From the NCBI RefSeq assembly GCF_003097135.1, contig NZ_QEQL01000007.1:300680-364679 (forward strand): a DNA stretch of 64,000 bases, read 5' to 3'. Source of the stretch: Pseudomonas sp. URIL14HWK12:I12. GTDB taxonomy: Bacteria; Pseudomonadota; Gammaproteobacteria; Pseudomonadales; Pseudomonadaceae. Each line of letters opens with the position of its first letter. Within the stretch, counting starts at the first letter, position 1. The position numbers were made by a program, and so were the translations under genes. Of the stretch, positions 33,589 through 43,351 are shown in pieces. The notes beneath the pieces are model-generated. The model searched no databases and was not told where the DNA came from. It saw only the letters and a list, made by a program, of their open reading frames with translations.

Positions 33589-35697
33589 TCACGCCGGGAT
33601 GGCCTTAGCTTTGGGCTCGCGCGCCCAAACGCGATGCTGGCCGATGGCCTTGATGAACTTGGCCGGGTCGCCGATCACCAAGCCTTCGTCTACATCCAGC
33701 TGCAGGCCGTCGATCAATGCTTTGGCGCCTGGGCAGGCGCCGATTGCCTTGAGGTGCTTGTAGGCTTCAAGCACAAAGTGCTTGGCCACACCATCCTGCG
33801 AAAGCGCCTGTACTGCAGCGTCGCCGCCAATCACCCAGATAGCGTCGAAAGCGACTGAAGGCAGGCCTTCCATCGATGCATCAACTTCCAGGGTATTGCC
33901 TTCGGCGGTTTTCACCGGTGCAGAGGTAGGGCCCAATACCTTGGCATGCGCGCCTTCTGCTGCCAACGCCTTGCGCACGATATCCACTGCTTTGCCCTCG
34001 CTGCCGTCGGCAACCAGCAGCGCCACTTTGCGGCTCTTGATATTGCCTGGCAGCAGGTTTTGCTGGCTCAGCGCTGGCGACTCGTTCAACGAGGCTTGTT
34101 TGCCCTTGGTGCCTGCAGCAGGAGCCGGCAAGCCGAGATTCTTGGCTACCCGGGCCGCGAGGTTGGCGTCGATATTAGCCAGAATCTCGTTCACCTGGCG
34201 TTCGCGGATGTGCACTCGGTCGACTTTGCCCAACTCGAAGCTGTAAGCGGCAATGATGTGTTCCTTCTCGGGCTCGCTCATGCTGTTGAAGAACAGGCGT
34301 GCTTGGGAGAAGTGGTCGCCGAACGACTCGCTGCGCTCACGTACCTTGTGCGCTTCGACACGCTCCTGGTAAGTCTCGAAACCGCCACCTTGTGCTGCAG
34401 GGGGTGTTTCCTTCGGCCACCCCCCGTCGATCGAGTTGGGCTCGTAGGAAGCGCGACCCTTGTCGATGGTCATGCGGTGCATCGCGTCACGCTGGCCATT
34501 GTGGTTTGGGGCCAGTGGGCGGTTGATCGGGATTTCGTGGAAGTTGGGCCCGCCGAGGCGGCTGATCTGTGTGTCGGTGTAGGAGAACAGCCGGCCTTGA
34601 AGCAGTGGGTCATTGGAAAAATCGATCCCTGGCACGATGTGGCCCGGGCAGAAAGCAACCTGTTCGGTTTCGGCAAAGAAGTTATCCGGGTTGCGGTTGA
34701 GCACCATCTTGCCCAGCAAGGTAACGGGTACCAGCTCTTCTGGAATGATCTTGGTGGGGTCCAGCAGGTCGAAGTCGAACTTGTGCTCGTCTTCCTCCGG
34801 CACAACCTGGACGCCCAGTTCCCACTCCGGATAGTCACCCATTTCGATGGCTTCCCAGAGGTCGCGGCGGTGGAAATCGGTATCTTTACCCGCCAACTTC
34901 TGCGCTTCATCCCAGACCAGCGAGCAAACGCCTTGGGCCGGCTTCCAGTGGAATTTCACGAACACTGCTTTGCCTTCAGTGTTGATCAGGCGGAAGGTGT
35001 GGATACCGAACCCTTCCATGCTGCGCAGGCTCTTGGGAATGGCGCGGTCCGACATTGCCCAGATGACCATGTGCGCCGACTCGGGCACGAGTGACACGAA
35101 GTCCCAGAAGGTGTCGTGCGCCGAGCCGCCTGTGGGGATTTCATTGTGCGGTTCGGGTTTAACTGCGTGTACGAAGTCCGGGAACTTGATTGCGTCCTGG
35201 ATGAAGAACACGGGCATGTTATTGCCAACGAGGTCGAAGTTACCCTCGTCTGTGTAGAATTTCACAGCGAAACCGCGGACATCGCGAACGGTGTCGCCGG
35301 AGCCTCGTGGGCCTTGAACGGTCGAGAACCGTACGAATACCGGCGTTTGCTTGCCCTTGCCGCGCAAGAACGAGGCCTTGGTCAGGTCGCCGTGGTCGGC
35401 GTACGACTCGAAATAGCCATGCGCCGCGCAGCCACGTGCGTGCACGATGCGTTCAGGGATTCGCTCATGGTCAAAATGCGTGATCTTCTCGCGCATGATG
35501 AAGTCTTCGAGCAGGGAGGGCCCGCGAGCGCCAGCCTTCAGCGTGTTCTGGTTATCGCTGACCTTCACACCATGGTTGGTGCGCAGGGCCTGGCCGGTGG
35601 CATCGGACCGGAAGTTCTCCAGCGCGTCAGTCTTGGGGTTGTGATTGGCCCGGTCTGGTGCGTCAGTGCCGGCCAACTCGCTCTTGCCTTGTTTCAT
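33589..35697 (-). CDS. katE: Catalase HPII, large-subunit clade 2
   Basis: A 702-residue monofunctional haem catalase. The distal histidine lies in VHARGCAAHGYFE, the distal asparagine in DLVGNNMPVFF, and the proximal tyrosine in RLFSYTDTQISRLG. After about residue 560 there is the extra flavodoxin/DJ-1-like domain of HPII enzymes (KVALLVADGSEG onward). It is monocistronic and convergent with the lipoprotein gene. KatE enzymes are usually RpoS-dependent; no promoter was assigned here. Confidence 0.95.
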   Translation of the reverse strand: MKQGKSELAGTDAPDRANHNPKTDALENFRSDATGQALRTNHGVKVSDNQNTLKAGARGPSLLEDFIMREKITHFDHERIPERIVHARGCAAHGYFESYADHGDLTKASFLRGKGKQTPVFVRFSTVQGPRGSGDTVRDVRGFAVKFYTDEGNFDLVGNNMPVFFIQDAIKFPDFVHAVKPEPHNEIPTGGSAHDTFWDFVSLVPESAHMVIWAMSDRAIPKSLRSMEGFGIHTFRLINTEGKAVFVKFHWKPAQGVCSLVWDEAQKLAGKDTDFHRRDLWEAIEMGDYPEWELGVQVVPEEDEHKFDFDLLDPTKIIPEELVPVTLLGKMVLNRNPDNFFAETEQVAFCPGHIVPGIDFSNDPLLQGRLFSYTDTQISRLGGPNFHEIPINRPLAPNHNGQRDAMHRMTIDKGRASYEPNSIDGGWPKETPPAAQGGGFETYQERVEAHKVRERSESFGDHFSQARLFFNSMSEPEKEHIIAAYSFELGKVDRVHIRERQVNEILANIDANLAARVAKNLGLPAPAAGTKGKQASLNESPALSQQNLLPGNIKSRKVALLVADGSEGKAVDIVRKALAAEGAHAKVLGPTSAPVKTAEGNTLEVDASMEGLPSVAFDAIWVIGGDAAVQALSQDGVAKHFVLEAYKHLKAIGACPGAKALIDGLQLDVDEGLVIGDPAKFIKAIGQHRVWAREPKAKAIPA

Positions 35698-35941
35698 TCA
35701 GCCCTCTCCTCAGTTGCGCAGGCCCCTTGGCAGGGCTCGTGACGCATAAATGCAATCGACGGTGTCTGGGTAGTGACTGGATGAGAAAGACGGTTGTTCC
35801 CTTTTTTCGGCAGCCGGTCGGGGATATGCCTCAAATCGTGCAGCCGAACACAATTAATGCTAAAGGCCGTCGGCCAGGTCAGGTAAAATGGCCGACTTTT
35901 TTGGCTATCAGCCCCCCTTTCGTGCCCAAAAGGTCCGTTCC

Positions 35942-36949
35942 TTGATTGAATTTCACGACGTCCACAAGACTTACCGCGTGGCCGGGAAAGACATCCCCGC
36001 CCTGCATCCCACGCAGCTGACGGTGCCCCAGGGGCAGGTGTTCGGCCTGATTGGCCACTCCGGGGCTGGCAAGAGCACGCTGTTGCGCTTGATCAACCGG
36101 CTCGAGGCGCCCAGTGGCGGCCGGGTGGTCATCGACGGCGAAGATGTAACAGCGATGAATGCCCGCCAGCTGCGGGGCTTACGCCAGCAGGTCGGGATGA
36201 TCTTCCAGCATTTCAACCTGCTGGCGTCCAAAACGGTGGCGGATAACGTCGCCTTGCCATTGCGCCTGGCCGGCGGCCTTGCCCAGCGCGAGATCGATGA
36301 GCGCGTAGCGAGCTTGCTCGCCCGCGTAGGCTTGGCCGACCACGCCAACAAGTACCCCGCCCAGCTCTCCGGCGGCCAGAAGCAGCGTGTAGGCATTGCC
36401 CGTGCGCTGGCTACCCAGCCCAAGATTTTGCTGTGCGATGAGGCGACCAGTGCGCTGGACCCTCAAACGACGGCTTCGGTGCTGCAACTGTTGGCGCAGA
36501 TCAACCGCGAATTGAAGCTGACCATCGTGTTGATCACCCATGAGATGGACGTGATCCGCCGGGTTTGCGATCAGGTCGCGGTGATGGACGCCGGCCGTAT
36601 CGTGGAGCAGGGCCCGGTGGCCGAGGTCTTCCTGCACCCCCAGCATCCGACGACTCGCCGCTTCGTTCAGGAAGACGAACAGGTCGACGAAAACGCACAG
36701 CATGACGACTTCCGCCATGTCCAAGGCCGCATCGTGCGCCTGACTTTCCAGGGCGAGGCCACCTACGCCCCGTTGCTGGGCACCGTTGCTCGCGAAACCG
36801 GTGTCGACTACAGCATCCTGGCGGGGCGTATCGACCGTATCAAGGACAACCCCTACGGCCAGCTCACCCTGGCAATCACCGGCGGCGATCTGGATGCCGC
36901 CTTCGCCCGCTTCGCTGCGGCCGATGTGCATATGGAGGTCCTGCGCTGA
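35942..36949 (+). CDS. metN: Methionine ABC transporter ATP-binding protein MetN
   Basis: A 335-residue ATPase. Walker A is GHSGAGKST, the signature LSGGQKQRVGIARAL, Walker B ILLCDEATSALD and the switch THEMDVIRR. The C-terminal ~75 residues form the NIL domain that senses methionine. The TTG at 35942 gives the conserved start MIEFHDVHKTYRV and has AAAAGG at suitable spacing; an ATG at 35888 would add 18 atypical residues. metI overlaps by one base. Confidence 0.94.
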   Translation: MIEFHDVHKTYRVAGKDIPALHPTQLTVPQGQVFGLIGHSGAGKSTLLRLINRLEAPSGGRVVIDGEDVTAMNARQLRGLRQQVGMIFQHFNLLASKTVADNVALPLRLAGGLAQREIDERVASLLARVGLADHANKYPAQLSGGQKQRVGIARALATQPKILLCDEATSALDPQTTASVLQLLAQINRELKLTIVLITHEMDVIRRVCDQVAVMDAGRIVEQGPVAEVFLHPQHPTTRRFVQEDEQVDENAQHDDFRHVQGRIVRLTFQGEATYAPLLGTVARETGVDYSILAGRIDRIKDNPYGQLTLAITGGDLDAAFARFAAADVHMEVLR

Positions 36950-37620
36950 TGGATATTCTCAGCCTTTTCCCTAATGTCGACGTGCTCGAGATCTGGGAGG
37001 CCTCCCGCGATACACTGCTGATGCTGGGCTGGTCACTGCTGTTTACCGTGGTGCTGGGCCTGCCGCTGGGTGTGGTGCTGTTCCTGACCAGCCCACGGCA
37101 GCTGCTTGAAAGCCGCCGTGTCTACCAATGCCTTTCGGTAGTGGTGAACCTTTTACGGTCTCTGCCGTTCATTATCCTGCTGGTGCTGATGATGCCCATC
37201 ACGCCGCTGATTGCCGGCACCTCGCTCGGTGTTCCAGGGGCCATCCCACCGTTGGTGGTGGGCACGGCACCGTTCTTCGCGCGTTTGGTGGAAACAGCTC
37301 TGCGGGAGGTAGACCGGGGCATCATCGAGGCAACCCAGTCAATGGGTGCAACCATTCGCCAGATCGTTTTCCGTGCACTGCTTCCTGAGGCCTTGCCGGG
37401 CATCATCGCGGCGGTAACCGTGACCACGATCGCGTTGGTGGGTTACACCGCCATGGCGGGCGCCGTAGGCGCTGGCGGCCTCGGCGACCTCGCCATCCGT
37501 AATGGCTATCAGAGGTTCCAGACCGATGTGATGGTGGTAACGGTGGTAATTCTGATCGTGTTGGTGCAAGTGGTGCAGTCGCTGGGTGACCGCCTGGTCG
37601 CGCATTTTTCTCGCAAGTAA
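36949..37620 (+). CDS. metI: Methionine ABC transporter permease MetI
   Basis: A 223-residue permease with about five membrane segments. The EAA-type loop, near ATQSMGATIRQIVFRALLPEALPG, couples to MetN. The ATG overlaps the metN stop (TGATG). It is part of the metN-metI-metQ operon. Confidence 0.94.
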   Translation: MDILSLFPNVDVLEIWEASRDTLLMLGWSLLFTVVLGLPLGVVLFLTSPRQLLESRRVYQCLSVVVNLLRSLPFIILLVLMMPITPLIAGTSLGVPGAIPPLVVGTAPFFARLVETALREVDRGIIEATQSMGATIRQIVFRALLPEALPGIIAAVTVTTIALVGYTAMAGAVGAGGLGDLAIRNGYQRFQTDVMVVTVVILIVLVQVVQSLGDRLVAHFSRK

Positions 37621-37667
37621 ATGAATGCCTGGCCGCCTGCCAGGCGGCTTTCACAAGGAGTTGATTC

Positions 37668-38441
37668 ATGAAAAAACTGCTGGTTGCCTGTGCCGCGCTG
37701 TTCGCGCTGCAAGCACACGCCGACGAAACCCTCAACGTGGCCGCCACCGCGGTGCCCCACGCCGAGATCCTGGAGTTCGTCAAACCCCAGCTGGCCAAGG
37801 AAGGCGTGGTGCTCAACGTGCGCGTGTTCACCGACTATGTGCAGCCTAACGTGCAGGTTGCCGAGAAGCGGATGGATGCGAACTTCTTCCAGCATCAACC
37901 TTACCTGAACGAGTTCAATGCGGGTAAAGGCACTGACCTGGTCGCCGTTACCGGTGTGCACCTGGAGCCGCTGGGCGCGTATTCGAGCAAGTACAAGAAG
38001 CTCGACGAGTTGCCGGGTGGGGCTACGGTCGTCATCCCCAATGATGCTACCAATGGCGGCCGCGCCCTGTTGCTGCTGCAGAGCGCTGGCCTGATCAAGC
38101 TGAAGAACCCCACCGATATCCTCTCTACGCCCAAGGACATCGTCGAGAACACCAAGGATCTGAAGTTTCGCGAGCTTGAAGCGGCCACCCTGCCCCGCGT
38201 TTACACCACGGTCGACCTGGCCCTGATCAATACCAACTACGCCTTGCAGGCCAAGCTTGACCCGTCCAAGGATGCGCTGGTGATCGAAGGTAAGGACTCC
38301 CCTTACGTGAATATCCTGGTTGCCCGCCCGGACAACAAGGATTCGCCGGCCATGCAGAAGCTCGCCGCTGCGCTGCACAGCCCCGAGCTCAAGCAGTTCA
38401 TTCTGGAAAAATACAAAGGCGCGGTTTTGCCTGCGTTCTAA
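37668..38441 (+). CDS. metQ: Methionine ABC transporter substrate-binding protein MetQ
   Basis: A 257-residue NlpA-family binding protein for D/L-methionine. The N-terminus is a signal peptide ending ...LQAHA. A classical lipobox is not convincing, so it may be a soluble periplasmic form. Family segments are EKRMDANFFQHQPYLNEFN and IPNDATNGGRALLLLQ. AAGGAG precedes the ATG. Its last 4 bases overlap the convergent EAL gene. Confidence 0.93.
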   Translation: MKKLLVACAALFALQAHADETLNVAATAVPHAEILEFVKPQLAKEGVVLNVRVFTDYVQPNVQVAEKRMDANFFQHQPYLNEFNAGKGTDLVAVTGVHLEPLGAYSSKYKKLDELPGGATVVIPNDATNGGRALLLLQSAGLIKLKNPTDILSTPKDIVENTKDLKFRELEAATLPRVYTTVDLALINTNYALQAKLDPSKDALVIEGKDSPYVNILVARPDNKDSPAMQKLAAALHSPELKQFILEKYKGAVLPAF

Positions 38442-40042
38442 GCCATGCTGGGCAATGGGCCGGCCGGCATCGCCACCAGCTCGCGAAATTGCCTGGCGTC
38501 CAGGGCCTCGGCGAACAACCAGCCCTGGCCGTAGTCCACGCCCTCGCCGTGCAGCAGCTCGGCTTGGGCTTCGGATTCTATCCCCTCCGCGATGACCTTC
38601 ATGCCCAGTGCGTGCGCCATGCGAATGATGTGCGGGGCTACTCCGCTGCTGGCAGCATCCTCCCCCAGGGCGTCGACGAAGGCCTTGTCGATTTTCAGGC
38701 AGTCCACGGGCAGGTTCTGCAAGTAAGCCAGGCTGCTGTAACCAGTGCCGAAGTCATCGATCAACACCTTGTGCCCCCGCTCTCGGAAGGCTCCGAGCGT
38801 TTTCTGCGCCAAATCCACATCCACCAGGCCACGCTCGGTTACCTCGAAGGCAATCTGGGTGGGCAATACCCGGTGAATCTTCAGCAGGCGAGCGGCTACC
38901 GAAGCGATACGTGGCTCGGTCACGTCGCAGGCGGCCAGGTTCACCGACACGTACAACTCTTTATTTGCCCGCAGAACTGTTCCCAGCTGCTCAAGAATGC
39001 TCTGCAGCACGAAGTCGGTGATATGGCGGATCAGGCCACTGTTCTCGGCCAACGGAATGAACAGCTCTGGGCTGGTCAGGCTGCCGTCGTGGCGGCGCCA
39101 GCGTACTAGCGCTTCGGCACCGACGCAGCGGCGGCTGTCGAGGTCGAAGATAGGCTGATACATCACGCGAATCTCGCGCCGACGCAGGGCGCCCTGCAGC
39201 GCTGACTCCAGCGATTGGCGCTGGGTCAGCGACTGGAACACGGTCCAGCCGGTCAGCAACGCCAGCAACAAGCTGAAGGGGTAGAACAGCCACAGCGGTG
39301 TCTCCATCAGCGATGGCAGCTCGGCGCGCGGCGTGATCATCACCAGCTGATAGTCGGGAAAGCGCGTGGCCATGCGGTAGATCAAATGATCGTCGGTGAC
39401 CGACAGTGCGTTGGTTGGGGTAGGAGGCAGGCCGGGCGGCGGCCAGGCCTGTGCCGGGCCCAGCACCGGAATGGCCTGGCGGCCCTGGTCGACCACCATC
39501 AGCAAGCTGCCATGGGCAGGCAGCTCGACGACATCGCTCAAATGCCCGCGCGAGGTCGAAACGCGGAATTCGCCGCGCCCCATCATGAGCGCTGCGCGGT
39601 TCTCGTCGGGTTCTTCGGTTGTGTTTAGCCAGTAACTGTAGGTTTCGCCCTGCAGGTCAGGCGAGTGCACGGTGCTGGTCACTGGCACCGGCATGCGGTT
39701 GGAGCAAACCTTGCCGCCTTCCAAGTAAGCAGCTTCGAAGACGAAGCGGTAATCGATGCCTACCTGCCGCAGCAACTGCAGCATAGGCTCGCCACAGCCG
39801 CGCACAGGCTGTTGGTCGAGCTCGTCCACAGCGCTGCGTAACTGGGCGAAGATCTGCTCCAGCCGGCCGACGAACCGTTCGCCACGGGCGTTCATCAGCT
39901 CGCGTTCGTTTTCGAGCTGTTGATGGCGGATCAGCCAGTGGCTGAAGGTGCAGAGCAAAGCCAGCGCAAGCGCGGCGACCAGCACAGCGCACACACCTGG
40001 GCGGCTAATGCGGTGGCGCAGCAATAGAAGGTAAAGCAGCAT
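38438..40042 (-). CDS. CSS-motif/EAL cyclic-di-GMP phosphodiesterase
   Basis: A 534-residue membrane protein: an N-terminal helix (about 15-33), a periplasmic CSS-type domain with Cys83 (GCGEP) and Cys113 (VCSNR), a second helix near 245-265, and a cytoplasmic EAL domain. The catalytic set is complete: EAL in GAEALVRW, the Asn in VSVNLAACD, EVTE, IDDFGTGYSS, the LKIDK lysine, AEGIE and the late Gln. It should therefore be active. In E. coli the related PdeC is gated by disulfide formation. The ATG at 40042 was preferred to an upstream TTG at 40072. Confidence 0.88.
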   Translation of the reverse strand: MLLYLLLLRHRISRPGVCAVLVAALALALLCTFSHWLIRHQQLENERELMNARGERFVGRLEQIFAQLRSAVDELDQQPVRGCGEPMLQLLRQVGIDYRFVFEAAYLEGGKVCSNRMPVPVTSTVHSPDLQGETYSYWLNTTEEPDENRAALMMGRGEFRVSTSRGHLSDVVELPAHGSLLMVVDQGRQAIPVLGPAQAWPPPGLPPTPTNALSVTDDHLIYRMATRFPDYQLVMITPRAELPSLMETPLWLFYPFSLLLALLTGWTVFQSLTQRQSLESALQGALRRREIRVMYQPIFDLDSRRCVGAEALVRWRRHDGSLTSPELFIPLAENSGLIRHITDFVLQSILEQLGTVLRANKELYVSVNLAACDVTEPRIASVAARLLKIHRVLPTQIAFEVTERGLVDVDLAQKTLGAFRERGHKVLIDDFGTGYSSLAYLQNLPVDCLKIDKAFVDALGEDAASSGVAPHIIRMAHALGMKVIAEGIESEAQAELLHGEGVDYGQGWLFAEALDARQFRELVAMPAGPLPSMA

Positions 40043-40145
40043 GATCAGCTGTCCCGATGACCAGAGGGCCAAATATTCCGAAAACGCTGGGCCCTCACGC
40101 CCGATCGGCCCCCCTATTTAAGCCAAAGCGGCGACCGGTGCAAGC

Positions 40146-40925
40146 TCAACGCATGTTCAGCAGCACCTGAATGAGCGCAGCGGTTTGTGCGTCAGGCACA
40201 CCGTCGTAGCGCTGCGGGCGGTAGTGCATCTGGAAGGCGGCAATAACCCGCTGGGTCGCGGTGTCGAGGGTACCGCTTTGTGGGATCGAATACCCTAGCC
40301 GTGACAGTTGCTCCTGATACCAGGTAATGCTGGGCGGGTTGATGTCGAAGCGGGCCTTCTGCTGGGCGACCGCTGCTTCGGCAGGCCATACGCCGAAGCC
40401 TTCGGCGGCTAGGCGCTTCCAGGGGAACAACGGGCCGGGATCCTGTTTGCGCAGTGGTGCGATGTCGCTGTGGCCGATGAAGTTGCGCTTGTCGATGCGG
40501 TATCGGCTAGCGATGTCGCGCAGCAGGTAAAGCAGGGACTGGACCTGCGCCTCGCTGTAGGGATACCAGACGCGGCCATTGGGGGTGTCATTGTAACCGG
40601 GGTTGACGATCTCGATGCCAATCGAGCTGGAGTTGAGCCAGGTACGGCCGTCCCATTCGCTCTCTCCGGCATGCCAGGCGCGGTATTGCTCGTCTACCAA
40701 TTTGAAGACAGTGGCCTGGGCGTCGTCGCCGATCAGGTAATGGGCGCTGACCTGCCCGTGCGTCAGCAACTGCAACGAGCGCTCCTGGGAGGCGGAGGTG
40801 TAGTGCATCACCACGAACTGTATGCGGCTGTCGTAGTTGGCCGAGGGATGGCTGGTATCGATGCGGGGCCCCGAGGCGCAACCGGCGAGCAGGGCGAAAC
40901 AAAGCAAGGCGAGGTAAGGCTTCAT
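40146..40925 (-). CDS. Lipoprotein N-acetylmuramoyl-L-alanine amidase (AmpDh/AmiD type)
   Basis: A 259-residue Amidase_2 enzyme with a lipoprotein signal peptide (LAGC, Cys16). Zinc ligands are visible as the His in VVMHYTSAS, the His in NFIGHSDIAP, and an acidic residue after it. A C-terminal peptidoglycan-binding domain (TWYQEQLSRLGYSIP through the end) completes the AmiD/AmpDh2 layout. It probably cleaves peptidoglycan stem peptides from the outer-membrane side. The ATG at 40925 was chosen because it starts the signal peptide. Confidence 0.9.
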   Translation of the reverse strand: MKPYLALLCFALLAGCASGPRIDTSHPSANYDSRIQFVVMHYTSASQERSLQLLTHGQVSAHYLIGDDAQATVFKLVDEQYRAWHAGESEWDGRTWLNSSSIGIEIVNPGYNDTPNGRVWYPYSEAQVQSLLYLLRDIASRYRIDKRNFIGHSDIAPLRKQDPGPLFPWKRLAAEGFGVWPAEAAVAQQKARFDINPPSITWYQEQLSRLGYSIPQSGTLDTATQRVIAAFQMHYRPQRYDGVPDAQTAALIQVLLNMR

Positions 40926-41046
40926 AGGGCGTGGCATCAGTGCTGGCAGGAAACGCAACATTGTAACGCACGCGGACGCAGTACGTGCGCGGCCATCAGC
41001 CTTCGTTGCGGTACGATGCTGTCACTACATCTTGCAGCGGGCTGCC

Positions 41047-41943
41047 ATGGACCTTCGCGACCTTGCCTATTTCGAAACGATTGCCGAGCTGGGGCACCTG
41101 GGCCAGGCAGCCGAGCGGCTCAACCGGAGCCAGCCTGCGCTGAGCAAGAGCATCCAGCGGCTGGAGGAGTCGCTGGGTGCTCAGCTGTTTCGTCGCGAGG
41201 GGCGCCGTATTCGCCTGACCCCCGTTGGCCAGCTATTGCTCGCCAGAAGCAAGGCCCTGCTGCAAGGCGCGGACGAAACCCGCCGTGAGATTCGAGACTT
41301 CGCAAGTGGCGCCCTGGGCAATATCCGCCTGGGTTGTGCCGCGACCATGACCGAATACCTATTGCCTGACCTGGTCGCCGAATTGATTGCCCAGGCACCG
41401 GAAATCACTTTGTCGGTTGTGGTCGGGCAGGACGATGTGCTCAAGGATGGCCTTCGCCGCAGTGAGCTGGACATCGTCATCGGCCCGATGAACAGCAACG
41501 ACCCGGGCCTTACGACCCACGTGCTGCTAGAAGACCATGCGATGGTGGTGGCCGGCGCCGATCATCCGTTGTTCGCCGAACCTGTCAGCCTTGCGCAGCT
41601 GTGCAAGTACCGCTGGATCCTGCCGCCGAGCAGTACGCTGGGGCGCCGCTGGATCGACCATCTCTTCCTCCAGCACCAGCTGCCGCCGCCCTTTGTACAG
41701 ATAGAAACCAACCTGATCACGTTGTCTCCGCGCATGGTCGCCAGCACGGGGCTGTTGAGCTTCATGACCCGCCAATCGTTGGAAAACGCGCGGGCGGTGG
41801 CCCCGCTGCGAGTCGTGCCGCTCGAGGAAACGCGCTTCACGCGCCAGGTGGGGGTGGCGTGGCGCAGCGGTGCCTATTTGTCGCCCGCAGCACAACGGCT
41901 GGTCGAAATCCTCAGGCACTACCAGCCTCCAGAAGATCTGTAA
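41047..41943 (+). CDS. LysR-type transcriptional regulator
   Basis: A 298-residue LysR factor with an N-terminal helix-turn-helix (residues 1-60, LNRSQPALSKSIQRLEESLG) and a CbnR/CatM-like effector domain. The ligand is unknown. It is divergent from the amidase gene, which is a possible target, but amidase genes of this type are not usually LysR-controlled. The ATG at 41047 gives the common start MDLRDLAYFETIAELG. Confidence 0.85.
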   Translation: MDLRDLAYFETIAELGHLGQAAERLNRSQPALSKSIQRLEESLGAQLFRREGRRIRLTPVGQLLLARSKALLQGADETRREIRDFASGALGNIRLGCAATMTEYLLPDLVAELIAQAPEITLSVVVGQDDVLKDGLRRSELDIVIGPMNSNDPGLTTHVLLEDHAMVVAGADHPLFAEPVSLAQLCKYRWILPPSSTLGRRWIDHLFLQHQLPPPFVQIETNLITLSPRMVASTGLLSFMTRQSLENARAVAPLRVVPLEETRFTRQVGVAWRSGAYLSPAAQRLVEILRHYQPPEDL

Positions 41944-41980
41944 CCTCGGATCAATCGGTGCTTCAACATTAGCTGCCGCC

Positions 41981-42008
41981 TTGATACTGTGTGTACATAC
42001 AGTATAGA
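41981..42008 (+). promoter_or_regulatory. SOS promoter: LexA box inside the -35/-10 spacer
   Basis: CTGTGTGTACATACAG at 41987-42002 fits the LexA consensus CTGT-N8-ACAG. It fills exactly the 16-base spacer between TTGATA (41981-41986) and TATAGA (42003-42008). Bound LexA would therefore occlude RNA polymerase. The gene start follows 10 bases after the -10. Confidence 0.85.
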
Positions 42009-42018
42009 GAGATTCGCC

Positions 42019-43074
42019 ATGCACAGCGCGCCTATCCGCGGCCGCGGGACCGCCAGCAACCCGCACAACCGCTTCGCCGCCAGCCATAGCACTGCCGAAC
42101 ACGACGGCTGGGAACAGGACGTGCCTTCTACCGCAAGCACGGAGGTACGTATCGAGCTCGCCAAAAGCATCATCAGCCGCAACACCTCACCTGACTTGCC
42201 GTTCGACCGATCGATCAATACCTACCGTGGCTGCGAGCATGGCTGCATCTACTGCTATGCCAGGCCCAGCCACGCCTATTGGGACCTCTCCCCTGGCATC
42301 GATTTCGAAACCCGGCTGATCGCCAAGACCAACGCAGCCTCTCGCCTGGAAGAGCAACTCAGCGCGCGAAGCTATCAATGCGCGCCGATCAATCTGGGCG
42401 CCAACACCGACCCTTATCAACCCATCGAGCGGGAATACCGGCTTACGCGCCAAGTGCTCGAGGTACTGCTCCGTTATCGCCATCCGGTAACGATCGTGAC
42501 CAAGGGCGCATTGATTCTGCGGGACCTCGACATTTTGGGTGAGCTGGCGGCGCGGCGGCTAGTGCGGGTGATGGTAAGTCTCACCACGCTCGATGACGAC
42601 CTCAAGCGCGTGCTGGAGCCTCGGGCGGCCGCGCCGGGCGCTCGCCTGCGAGTGATCAGCCGGCTGACTGAGGCCGGTGTGCCGGTCGGGGTATTGTGCT
42701 CGCCGATGATTCCCATGGTGAATGACCATGAACTCGAAGCCCTGATGCGTGAGGCTGCGCAGGCGGGGGCGCTTAGCGCGAACTACATGCTCCTGCGCCT
42801 GCCCCTGGAGGTCGCGCCGCTGTTCGAGCAGTGGTTGCATGACCATTACCCGCAACGCATGAACCACGTGCTCAGCCTGGTAAGGCAGAGCCGCGGGGGG
42901 CAGCTGTATGACCCAAGCTTCGGCGTTCGCATGCGCGGCGAGGGGGTTTTTGCAGACCTGCTGGCACAGCGTTTCGCTCACGCGCTCAGGCGCAACGGCT
43001 TGCAGAGCCGTGATGGGTTGTCTTTGGATACTTCACAATTTTGCCCACCAGGGCGGCAAATGGCACTACTTTGA
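42019..43074 (+). CDS. PA0069-family radical SAM protein, SOS-controlled
   Basis: A 351-residue radical SAM enzyme. The iron-sulfur motif is CEHGCIYC (CxxxCxxC) near residues 72-79, followed by a SAM-binding barrel. It belongs to the PA0069/SplB-like group, whose members resemble spore photoproduct lyase, but the substrate is unknown. The LexA box directly upstream indicates DNA-damage induction; P. aeruginosa PA0069 is remembered as a LexA-regulon member. The ATG at 42019 was chosen because it follows the promoter. Confidence 0.88.
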   Translation: MHSAPIRGRGTASNPHNRFAASHSTAEHDGWEQDVPSTASTEVRIELAKSIISRNTSPDLPFDRSINTYRGCEHGCIYCYARPSHAYWDLSPGIDFETRLIAKTNAASRLEEQLSARSYQCAPINLGANTDPYQPIEREYRLTRQVLEVLLRYRHPVTIVTKGALILRDLDILGELAARRLVRVMVSLTTLDDDLKRVLEPRAAAPGARLRVISRLTEAGVPVGVLCSPMIPMVNDHELEALMREAAQAGALSANYMLLRLPLEVAPLFEQWLHDHYPQRMNHVLSLVRQSRGGQLYDPSFGVRMRGEGVFADLLAQRFAHALRRNGLQSRDGLSLDTSQFCPPGRQMALL

Positions 43075-43351
43075 CGCTCAAAAGTTGATCCAAAAAGTTG
43101 ATATCCAATTGCTATACAAAGTTGTGAAAAAAAGCGCTCTCACGCCACTATAATGATATCGCGCTATTCACTGTGAATGCGCTGTGCAGGCCGGTTTTGA
43201 GCGGTCGGCTTTAAGCTTTTTTTAAGCTTGAGTGTTTACTTTGAAAATTGTCTCATTCAGTCACACTTGCAAAGCTCGACATCGTTCAACAGCGGTGTAG
43301 GATTTATTACCCATCTGTGTGGGAAACTTGACCCGTTTAAGAGGATAGAGC
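43075..43351. other. AT-richer intergenic region before the carbonic anhydrase gene
   Basis: This 277-base gap is noticeably AT-rich for the window. It contains a repeated AAGCTT around a T-run (43212-43229) that may act as a terminator for the radical SAM gene, and it presumably holds the promoter of the carbonic anhydrase gene. No further element was recognised. Confidence 0.4.
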
